Assembly (NCBI GenBank): GCA_012845835.1
Contig: JABAKD010000024.1
Location: 3,655,374-3,719,373, forward strand
DNA from: Undaria pinnatifida
Taxonomy: Eukaryota > Sar > Phaeophyceae > Laminariales > Alariaceae
Reading direction: 5' to 3'
Length of the DNA stretch: 64,000 nt
Below are positions 29,611-40,700 of this stretch, one piece after another; the first letter of the stretch is position 1; every line of letters begins with the position of its first letter. Below the pieces are notes generated by a model, which was not told where the DNA came from, did no database searches, and worked only from the letters and a program-made list of their open reading frames with translations. The position numbers were made by a program, and so were the translations under genes.

Positions 29611-30298
29611 AAAGAAGATAAGGGTTCTGCGTATAATAGCTTCAATTTAGTACTTTTAGGAGTACATGATGTTTTGGGAGACGAGTAACAGTTTGTTGAC
29701 TTTTGAAAGAAAACGTTTTCGCGATTACGTTGTCTAGTATGACAATATTTTGTTCTGGATTTGGGCATTTAAAATCTGAACGAGTGTGTGGTATTTACTC
29801 AGTTGTCTAATTCAAAAGTGAGGTTTTGGACTGCTGGCCGAGCACACTTGTTGGCAGCCCTATTCCATGGAGACAGTAACTGTTTTGTAAGGAAGGCTGA
29901 GCGCTGATCATCGGACCAATGCTTGAGTTTTCATATTTTTTTAATTTTTACTGATTTGAAGTTTCGATCTATGGATTTCGGATTTGAGTTTTTTTCACTT
30001 TGGACTTGAGATTTTACAACTTAGATTTCAGGTTCGGGAAGATTGGTGTTGGATATTGCCCTGAATTGTGCCTCATAATCTACGGTGCTGCAATATTTAG
30101 GATTTTACGACTTAGATCTTAGGTTCGGGAAGGTTGGTGTTGGAGTTTGCCCTGAATTGTGTCCCAAGATCTACGGGGTTTATTTCTTGTCGCAGGAGAC
30201 TGGGACGATATTGATTGGCCGTATTTTTTAATGCACCGTTTTACCGTGATGATGTCATAAAATAGCATCATGCCGTATCATTTACGAAGCAGGAACGC

Positions 30299-30624
30299 TG
30301 TCGATTGTATGCTTGGGTATAATACGGATATGATGACGGTTGTGTATATTAGGGGTTTGCAATGATCCCTTGGCTACATGGTAGCGGGATGTATCCAGAT
30401 GGTGGAAATATTCTGGCTGTTTGGCTACCTTTCTTCCTGGCGAGCGCCTTCCGCGTTGGCTCTCCACCCTTTGCCCCTCCACATTGGCTCTCCACGTTGC
30501 GCCTCGGCATGGGGCCGTGGAAATAAAAATATATTAACCATGCAATTATCTACCTGCTGCCGACCCACCACCCCACGGCCGGTCGTACAATGGGTAAGTC
30601 CTCTACGCCTCGTAGGGATTAACA
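30299..30624 (+). repeat. 3' LTR
   Basis: Partner of 24694-25003, TG...CA, with an extra ~18 bp (an additional CATTGGCTCTCCA) relative to the 5' LTR. The flanks do not give a clean target duplication. Confidence 0.85.
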
Positions 30625-31206
30625 AATAGAATGCTTGACGCTACTAATGTGCCCTATTGTACCAAACTCATCGAAAGTAGACTGCGTGTTATGTGGTCTG
30701 CGGTGTCGACCAACTCTCATTAATGATAGCGCCATATCAGCTATAACTTAGGACTGATCGAGTGATTGGTTGATTGATAGATTGGTTGTGTCATGGAGAG
30801 CACATTACCAAGGAAGGCCCATGTGGCCCGAGTTCCGATTGCCATTTGGCCACGGCGTCACGGGTGAGGAACCAATCTCGTTAAACCCGCGCCTTGCCAT
30901 TCGTGTCCATACCAACTAACTGGTGACGAATTGCGTGATACCACGGCATAGCGTGCACGTAAGTTATACGATATCAGCAACGTTATCAGCGATTGCTTGA
31001 ATCTTAGCGTGTATACCTGATGCGAATATCTTTTATTCGCAGACTCATCACAGCCTCAGCTTGATCAGGATATACTCCTGCAGGACTGTCAAAACGTCTT
31101 TCGCGCTTTTTCGTTTGATACAATTCACAGTAGTCAAAGGGGTAAGAGTCATCCTGCACTTTCCTGGCTACCACGGAAATGATCTAATGTTTTGATCGGC
31201 GTTTTA

Positions 31207-31528
31207 GTGAGGTGCAGAGCCAATCGAACGATTAACCGCAGCGAAAAGGGGGGTAGGACTGACTCTACGATAGCCCCCCCCCAAAACCAGAGATTTCTTC
31301 AACGAACGTCGCATGGTGCTTGATACAAGGGATGATGCCCTGAAGAAAAAACTTCGTGTATTTCCTTGGTTGCGAGGGGCTATCGAACGATGACATCGAC
31401 GTGGCGAAGGGGCACCGTACTGCAGAAGACGCGGCCGGGAACTGGTTTCAAAACCGGCGATTTCGTTAAGTAAACGTTGGGGAGGCTACCATAGAACAAC
31501 TCGTACCCTCTCCATTGTAGCCTTGGTC
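31207..31528. mobile_element. F3 MITE right part with a nested F14 MITE
   Basis: The F3 sequence GTGAGGTGCAGAG...AAAAGGGGGGTAG is followed by a complete F14 element and then resumes with CCCTCTCCATTGTAGCCTTGGTC, the F3 right end. The F3 left part is missing. It lies just beyond the 3' end of the SDR gene. Confidence 0.75.
31257..31502. mobile_element. F14 MITE
   Basis: The ends are GACTGACTCTACGATAGCCC and, inverted, GAGTTGTTCTATGGTAGCC. Flanks are GTAG and GTAC. The interior matches 14921-15168 in reverse. Confidence 0.85.
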
Positions 31529-31653
31529 AGATGTTTCGTTATAAACTACCTGGTAGTGACCAGCTATTCACGGGTTCTGCCAGCTGTCCCTGTGTCGCAC
31601 GCGACCGAACCACGCCGTGCACAACACATTTACTCTCACGCAGCCCGCCATCC

Positions 31654-31749
31654 TCAGGCTTTAATGGACCAGCCGCCATCAACGAGATAAACGGAGCCGG
31701 TCACCATCGCAGCGTCGTCGGACGCCAGGAACGTCACCACCTTCGCAAT
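31654..31749 (-). CDS. SDR gene terminal exon
   Basis: The last 31 codons and stop encode [20 protein letters not shown] then [11 protein letters not shown]. The acceptor is CTTCAG. Confidence 0.93.
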   Translation of the reverse strand: MAKVVTFLASDDAAMVTGSVYLVDGGWSIKA

Positions 31750-34700
31750 CTGAAGATTGGGGGACAGCGAAACGGCCAGCGAAGGTTGACAAAACGCGTT
31801 ACCTACGAGAGCACTGCATGTGGTACAATATAGAGGACAGCTCCATAAACCGGGTAGAAGGTGCGAAGGGAAGAGCTGACAATACGCTGTTAGTCCGTAA
31901 CATGGTGCGTCCCGCACGCTCAAACCGCACAACGTGTCCTATCAGGGCCATGCACCATGTACATGCATATAGCTGATATCTACTTACTACCCAGGCAACG
32001 CAGTGTGCTCGACTAGGACCGTTGTCGTCTGCATACTACACCTAAGGGGGCCACAACAAGCGCCAAGCAACTCACCTACAAACCAGTGTTGTCGATAGTT
32101 GCTGCGGTAGAGGTGGCGCCCATTTTGTCGTTTTGTGGACAGACACAAGCTACGGTTGTAGAGGTGGGCTTTTGTTTTTTTCTGAGGTGCCTCACTGGTG
32201 GAGTTTATGCCTACACCAAAGCTTGATTTTTTTGGAGAAAGCGCTATCCGAAGAACGATCCCGTGGCCAACTATTTGGTATTCAACGAAAATTACTACTG
32301 CAACCAAAAATGTCGGAATGCAGGACGATTTTGGGTTAAGGAGCCCCAACATTCTGAACTCGTTTAAGCCAAAAACTGTTACATCTATCGCAGCACGCGT
32401 CCAAACACATGTCCGATCGACGGAGCTTGTCGACTGAGAAACTACAGCACCAACTGATATTGGAGTATCAACTGTGCTTTGCGTTACACTTCGTGGCATA
32501 CCCGCTGTAGACCGCGGGGACCAAAACGGGATCAACTCTATCGTACGTCGCTTCCGTCCACCATCTTCAATGGTGTGTATGACAGGTGCGAAGGGAGCCG
32601 TTCAGCATCAGCACGCTATCCATCCGTGTACTTCTCAGCAGGGTCACCATTAGCCGTACAGACAACCCCCACCCCTACTGTAGAATGTTTCACCCCCGCA
32701 AAGGTTGGCAAACGTTTCCCCTCTAAAGGCTACGCGAATCGAATTGGCGGCCAACAGGCACAACCTAATCACAACATGGCTTGTTATCGCCCGCCGTAGC
32801 ACAGACTTCGGCGACTCCACAACCCGCCCAAACGTTATGAATTCGGACTTCAAAATGGTTGAAGCAGTTCGGCTATTACCTCTTCGGGTTGCATGAGGCG
32901 CCCGATCAGCTGTGAAGCTTCGATGTTCCTCATGAGTTCTTCACGAGGTACTGGCGCCACGATTGGCGTATCCACATGCCCGGGCGCGACCGAATTAACA
33001 CGAACTCCAAACTCCGCACCCTGTGGAGTGCCACCCAAATGAACGCACCAGATAGGTCAAGAACGTTGGTCGGCACGCTAGCGCGAGGATAACTGTTACC
33101 AGATGCACATTATATTTGGGTTAGCTAAAATGGTTGGTCGTGTCTATACCCCCCCTTGAAGTTGGGTGGTGTTATCGCAGTATGATATAGAAGGTACCGT
33201 CAGAAGAAAACCGCACGCTGTGCAGTTTGCGAGAAATATGTACAGTAGTGCATATTGCCAGATGAAATAACAGTGATTACTACTTTAGAAAAACCCTCAA
33301 AACGGAAAAACGGTGCTCAACTTAATGGACCTTACATAAATAAGGGTAGCTGCATTCCCCATGTGGTGCGGCCACGAAGCAGGCCTTTGTCTCAGCAACA
33401 GTTACGCAATGCATTGGCCGTCGGTACTGTCTGTTCTCAAGCTCCAGACATTCTTTTCACACACGCTGTTCCAATAACAGTTCGTTGAGTACCCACTCGA
33501 TTCCAAGCACAGCTACACAATGCAATGACTGTCTCTGTTGTTTGTTCTCATCTCACAGCTATACATGCTGCATACGCGCGCTGATTCCATTACGGTTCAA
33601 TCGATATATACCAACCCGCTTGTACCAGGGTGGACTCATTGCCCCCAGCCGTCCAAACCCGAATCACCGCTAACCTCTATTGCGGCGTACTTTGCGAGCA
33701 TGTCGGCTCCCGCCTTTGTAGCCGCGTAGATGCCCAAACCCTTCATGGCCGGGAGGCTGGAAGCACGTGATCCTGCACATGAGGAATCGACGATAATTGA
33801 ACCCTTCCGTCCGCACTTCGCCATAGCAGGAATCTGCTGTCAGGGGGTAGGTACAGAGTAGCTTGGAGGTTGATTGAGGGTAAACCATGCGAGGCTGTGG
33901 CTCGAGCGCAGGGGCCACGAATGTAGCAGACCGCCATTTTGCGCAATTTGTTTCGAGACCACAGTCCGCATGGGGAATCGCGCGAAAACGTTCGACAACG
34001 CTAGCAACGACACGCCGGCAAGAACGGGTGCAGGACAACACCCCCCCCTCGCGCAGATACCGTATGTCTCTGTCTTACAGGTTCAAGGATGGTGTGGGGC
34101 GTATATTGGAAAAACCAGGGATAGCCGTGGCCTGCGTTACTGCATTGTTCGCGATGGGCTTTTCGTGCGGAAACGGCGCCACGCCATCACGACGCATTCT
34201 AACTGTAGTGCCCCCACTCGATGACTATAAAACGTAAAACCTAAGGTATTGCGCATTCAGCGATTCTGCACATGTATCCACTAGTTTGGCTAAACCACGA
34301 AACAGCGGTACACGTGCAACACTGATGCTTCTGTGATAAAAATGTGCACACAGCTACGTATGATATAGACGACATATGCTACGGTAAAAACGGACCTAAG
34401 ATTTCAGATAATACTCTCTTGAGGAGATCTATACCCCACCCAAAACTCTATTTTGACAACATTAAAAGTGCAGCGCGATGAAAGCTCCCGTGGTCTAGTG
34501 TTACCAAACAACCATCTTGCGAAACAAGAATGACATTCCGATGATTTTTGGTTGTGGAACATCGTCATTCAGAAACTGTTTTTCCCAAAAAGTGCTACTC
34601 CTATCGTAGCACGCGGCAGGCGCGCGACCAACATCATGCGGACCGCTTGCGACCAATACACATCCCGTCGCAGAATCGCCATACCGTGTATGTAACCGGC

Positions 34701-37700
34701 AAATTGAGAGCAGGCAGTGTACCTGGTACTTGAAGCAGAAGACTAGGGATTTGAAGTTGACGTCGATCATTTTGCTCGCCGACTCTTCAGTGATCTCGGC
34801 AAACGTTCCCTTCCCTATGGTTCCCGCGTTGTTGAAGGCCACGTGCAGCCCACCGAATCTCTCCACCGCCGCATCTACCATGCGTTTGCAGTCGGCCTCC
34901 TACGCATTGACAACGAGTGGAAAATGCAGCGGGAGCGACCAGCACGCTTTTTCGACGGAGTATTTTCAATGCAGCCCCGGGACTCCATCAGAAGGACGTG
35001 TTAAGGATACAAATCGTTCTCATTGAAAAAAACACGGTTCCATCACTCCGCATTTTGCTCCAATCAGAAACCGCTTTGCAAGCTATTTCCCACTTATACA
35101 CATCCAGCACCACTTGAAACAGCGGCTTTGCTGTCCGTCGTGTAAATCATGTCGCCGTGGACGCCAAGGCACGTCTTCCCAGAGGAATCAAACCGGGTAA
35201 ACACAGTCTTGTGGTGCAATTCGAACCGACGCTTGCCTTCCTACTAATAGAAGCCCCGGGTGGGGGGCGGTTCATCGATAATTCCGACAATCATTGGGAA
35301 ACCAATAACGACTACTCGGTTAAAACTGTTCACTTCCAAGGACCAAACCGACTTGTACCTCGCTGCAGGTTAATAGTATATCAGCAAATCAATCACCGAG
35401 AACACTTTAAATGTTCAATCTTGGGTAGAACTCCTACGCCTAAAACCACACTCTCTCTAGCTACCTGTTTATCATCAAGGGGGCGTATTGTATTATGAAA
35501 ATTTAGATCCATACACATCTTGTTGATGTGCAGTCACTACACCCGAATGTACCGTACTGGGCACATTTGTTGGGATATCGGATACATGCAATATGGGGGC
35601 GAGAACACGAGCTTGTTCCTGCTTTCGTCATTAGGCACTTTGTATAAAATCCCTGCAATCCACCTTCCTATATCGGGGTTTTGTGTCACTGCAAGGAACG
35701 TATCGTCCCCTGGCACTCATCAGAAAATGTTGTTTTAGGACGGTCTGTCCGCCAGTACAACACCGGGTAATAATACCTATACGAAATATGTGTTCTCCCC
35801 AAAATGACAAGGCCCTACTGTTTTCACTTCTTCATCTCCTGTTACCTTCCGCTTATCTTATTTGTTTCCACATTTGGCCAATTAAGCGTATCCCTATGCC
35901 ATGAAGCCCTTCACACTGCATGGGGCGGTCATCAGGCGGGGCTTTATATACAATGCTAAACCACGTCGCACACTGCGCCCGGTAGCTGCGGACAGAAACA
36001 CGACTACTAAACCACCTGTAGGAGGAGAAGCACGGCTGTCCTAGGCTTTGGCAGTGGCAGTATATGGCGGCCTTGTGCTGTGTGTTGCAAGATGCTGGTT
36101 TCCAGAAAAACACGGCCAAACAAAGACAACCCCCCCCGGAGACAAAGACAGAGGCGGTACGTAGAGATTACACAATACTTGGTAGGCGAGAAAAGGTGTA
36201 GGAACAACACTGCTGTGTATGAGACGAAGAGGATTATCCCTACATTTGTTGGTTGGGTTTGCTTAGGTTAGAGTCAGGGCTGGGGTTGGGGTTATATACA
36301 ATTCCGTGCATTCCAACCATTTTCTCGAATGAGTGGTGAGGATCGAAGCTCCGGTAGGGGGGTTCCTTTAGGGGCCCTTTTTTTCACTGGCTCGGAGTCA
36401 CTCGCGCTAGCGACCTACCTGTTCCCTGACGCGTGCTACGTTAGAGGTGCACCACTTTTTTTCTGAGGTTGCTCAATTTGGGAGCTTAAGTCGTCTCCCG
36501 AAAACCTGATTTGGAGAACATTAAAACTGCTACCCGTATAAAAACTCCCATGGCCTAGGTACACACGGAGAACCGTGCAAACCGAATGGCCTATTTCCGA
36601 CGATTGTGGGTTAAGGAGTGTCTTGAGTCATTCAGAAAACATTTCAGACGACAAGTGATACCTCTATCGTAGCATGCGTCCCTTGTGGTCTCAGGCTTCG
36701 AACTGTTTTACTTTTCGACATGAACCCCCAACGGGACGGCTTGCCACGCTGCGCCAAAGAAACCTCCTGACGAGTTTTTGTCTTTGAGGTACAGAGTGAC
36801 TCGTGTGAGTGGCTCGGAGACAGCAGTGAAAAAGGGGGTACCCCCCCCTACCGTAGCACGTGTCTAAGGTATAGGAGGAAACGGAATACCCATAATTGAC
36901 CAGTCTCCATTAGAGTCTCCCCGGCGAACTGTTTACGGCTTGTCAGGAAAACGGCGGTGGTATGTGATCGCTATCGTATGTGTTCCTCCAACATAGAGCT
37001 CGCCACCATCGATTTAGTGTGGGTTGCGAGCCGCGGAGGAACGTATATGACTTTTAAAACGAAGACATTGTCTACCCTGTCATATCATCATATGTCGTCG
37101 TTTGTCTTAATCACTATCTGGTACGAAGTAGTAAAAAACAAACGCCTCCGTAACTGTTGTTTTCCGTCTTTGTATGCGCTTGTGTGCGACACGTTAGAAA
37201 TGTAGTCATTTTAAGCCTTGGCCGCCCCACTCCCACGCATAATTAGAAGTCCCCTTCCGCCCCCGTGGGCTCGGTACCTTAGCGCCGAAAAAGTCGTGCG
37301 TGTGCTGTCAGCGAGGTTAGGGTTCCCCTTCTCGCTGGGACATCGGTGGGGCACCGTATTAATCCTTTACTCTGGTGTATGGCGATTTATGGACAGTAGA
37401 AGGAATAGAAGATTGTCGGGTTCTTCTTTCAGACTTCCATGCTACTATCTAGACGTACGTAATATAGACTAGAGAAAAAAAAAACTAAATCAAGCAGAAG
37501 AATGCTGTTCTGGGCAGAGTTGACAACGTTAGATTCTCATATGTGCATTATAAGATACGCTTTTGCTTTTTTATGCTGTTCCCCGGCTGCCGAGGAGTTT
37601 ATCTCGCCCTTTCGGCAGCGGGGCAAGCAAGGGGGCGGTCGGTACATTACGATGCATATCTGCATCCCGGCCGAGTTCCATGGCGGTGCTCTGGGCATTC

Positions 37701-40700
37701 AACGTCGCTGAGCTGGTACTTGTTTTCAAGGAGTTGCGTCCCGCCTCGCCGAGCCGAGTAGGTTCACGGAAAGCCTTTAGACTATATTTCGTTATTTCGC
37801 AATAGCCAGTCTCGCTCTCACATATGTTTATCCGCTCCGCTCTCCTGTCCCCTGTACGACATCCGCCCAATAGTTTCTGCCCATTCTGCTGCCTTTTACG
37901 ACGTAGCTACATGGCGTCATCATCAACAGCAGCAGCACATCTCTCCAGCATCATACGCACGTACCTGTTGCACCTCACGCTGAACATGTAAACCACGCTG
38001 CAAACCACACCCTGCCTGACTAAACTGCCTACCTCCATCCGTCTTCCTGGAAGATTGGCACCTAGCTACTATTTCTTAAGCTCTTGATGTGCTCCCACCA
38101 CGCATCTGGGACGTACTCGCACTGGGCAATACCCTTCGAGAAAGGCCCATAATGCCGCCTGCCTCGTTTCGCCGAGCCACGCAGGGCCCGTCGAAACCCA
38201 TGCCTTCGCATGTCTCTCACGCTGATGCTGCTGGCCTATTGCATCACACATTACCCTCCAGGTTCAGTACTTGTGACAGTCACGGTACAACAGCGGCCCC
38301 CTGTGAGACTTTTGCTTGGTGACTGCCACAGATCGTGCTTCTGTGTGTATGTGCATGTTTGTGCGCTTTTGTGTACCAGGTATGTATGCGCGCGTAGGGT
38401 GCGTGCTGTCACAAAATCGGTATACAGCAGCGGCGGCACAGCAGCAGCAGTACAACGGCTGCCGTGTTTCAACTTTTTGCTTTTGAGCCAGTAGTCACGG
38501 TATGTGTGGCTGGGCAAAGAAGGATATCGAACCACACGGCAGCATTTTTACGCCCAACGAAACAATCAAACACACGTCGTCAAACCTCATACCAGGTAAA
38601 TGAAGCTTACAGCGGTAGCAAAAGCAGTAGCGCATAGATGTCGTTGGAACGTCTGGGTTCCCCCTTTTCGGCTTGCGACGACGCCGGGATATCGAGGCAA
38701 CCCCATGCCGAAGGGGAACCTTGTAGAGACAAGGATATACATCATAGTGGCATGGACAAAAACAACCTTACGAGCTACCACCAACCATTGTCATTATCAG
38801 GTATGAAATTCTCCTATGTCAGCGAGAGGCACGCATACATCTGGATGGTGTGTGCGAGTAACACCGTACCAGTGATCATAAATACATCCATAGACTATAC
38901 GTGTGGACTGAACCGAGGCAGTTGCGGTTTAACATATTGTAGAGGGAACCAGAATGTTACTACGGTACGTCTAGCTATATGTACTGTGTGTATAGCTAGA
39001 GCTGTACCCCGCGGTTACACCGTTCAATGTTTCCACCTTTGAAACGTCGCCCACCACAACGACGGCTTCTCCTCCCTCGGCTTTGATCTCCTCGGCGACG
39101 GCGGAAAGCTTATCCTCCGTTCTCGCGGACAAAACCACCTGATTTGGCAAGGGGGAAAAATACGACGGATCCCCTTCAGTTGGCGCAAAAGTGCCATTGA
39201 TCGTCCAGTATTCACGGCCAGGAAGCTATACAATAACCCGATTATGACGGTTCTCACGCGCAAGTGTTGGTAGAGCGCTGGATTGAGAATGCACGTTTTG
39301 TTGTGAAAGCGGCCTGCACCTTGGTGTTGATCGATCCAAGGTTTATATAATGTGATTAGACTTCGCCCAGGTACACAATTCGACGCGAGTCGACGAGGGA
39401 AGAAAATGAAGGCGACTTTTCGCGATAAAAATGAAGGCGCGTACCGTGGGGAAGAGGGCCCGCTAGGTGACCCCGGATCTGAGTTACTACACTGGGAGGG
39501 AGAGCGAGAGTAGTGTGAGGATAATAAATGGGATGAAGAAGAAAAAAGAAAAAAGTAAATACAGCCAAACGAACAGGAGAGTGTGCTTTACAACAACAAG
39601 CTTTTACTCGCGACAGCTACGACTATATACCTCGTGCTAGGTTCTGCTGGACAACGTGCTGGGAAGAGACAGCATGCGGGCCAGAAATCAAACAATGTCT
39701 TCTTGTTGTTGCTGCGCGCTGCGCTAAACGAGGTCCACAGGATATACGCAAAAACTTCGCCCGCCGCTGAGCATCAAAGTTATCCCGTGCACCCATGCAA
39801 CATAACTGCATGTTCAGGTATAATTATTGGCGTTTGGCGTGTTACTCGTAGATGTTTCTGATGCACAACAGGGACGAAATGATATGTGCTTCGAAACTAC
39901 CATTTTATATGTGGGTATCCAGCATGTTCATCCGTCTGTTTCAACCCATTTAGGGCTGCGCCTTTGTTTCGGAGACGAATTACTTAGAATTTTAGTTGAA
40001 ACATATTTCTGTACACAGCCAGGTTTACGGTTCTAAAAGGGTTGGCATGACAATAACGTTTGAAAAACCACTTTCCTCTCTGTATCGACCACGGCTAAGG
40101 AATCACACTTGTTATAGGGTGTACTCATTTAATGACTGTGATAGGGCGGGGCGTAGTCATTGGTTGCGTGTGCCTTAGCCGTTCGACCCTTGACCACGCA
40201 CCACTATAGAGATGAAGCACTGTTGACAAAAGCTACGGTAGAGGGGATGTTAGTTCTGGTAGGGGGGGTGTTGGTTCTGGCAGGGGGGATGTTAGTTCTG
40301 GTAAGGGGGATGTTAGTTCTGGGGGATTTTTTTGCCGTGGCCCGGGGTCACTCGCGCGAGTGACCCCCCTATCCATTTGCGGTTTTAGGTTTCGTGCTGG
40401 AATATAATTCTGCTACATGAACCGTAATGGCATGGTTAGCCTCTCCGCGCCGGGCAAATCATATTGGAAGCATTTTCCGTCAGCGAGGTGCAGAGTCACT
40501 CGTGCGAGCGGCTCAAATCCAGCAGTAAAACAGGGGGGTACTCCCCTACCGAAGCGTTGGTCTGTTCCTACTCCGAACAGAGAGACACCGTAAAGTGTTG
40601 GGCGCTCAGCGCGCTTCTTCCACGTATTACATCAAACATTTCGCTCATCTTATCTCCTTTCCTGTTTTGCCGTCTGTCTGTGGCGAGACAATCTAAAATA

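Larger units (their letters stand above)
24694..30624 (+). mobile_element. Decayed Copia-type LTR retrotransposon
   Basis: Two related LTRs (24694-25003 and 30299-30624), both TG...CA, enclose 5.3 kb. The interior holds a Gag-like coding remnant with a Gln-rich tail (about 25105-25690), and two Copia reverse-transcriptase fragments (28032-28190 and 29505-29610). It also contains a 147-bp tandem array, an F3 MITE, a SINE and other repeats. The LTRs differ at many sites and the reading frames are broken, so it is inactive. Confidence 0.75.
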
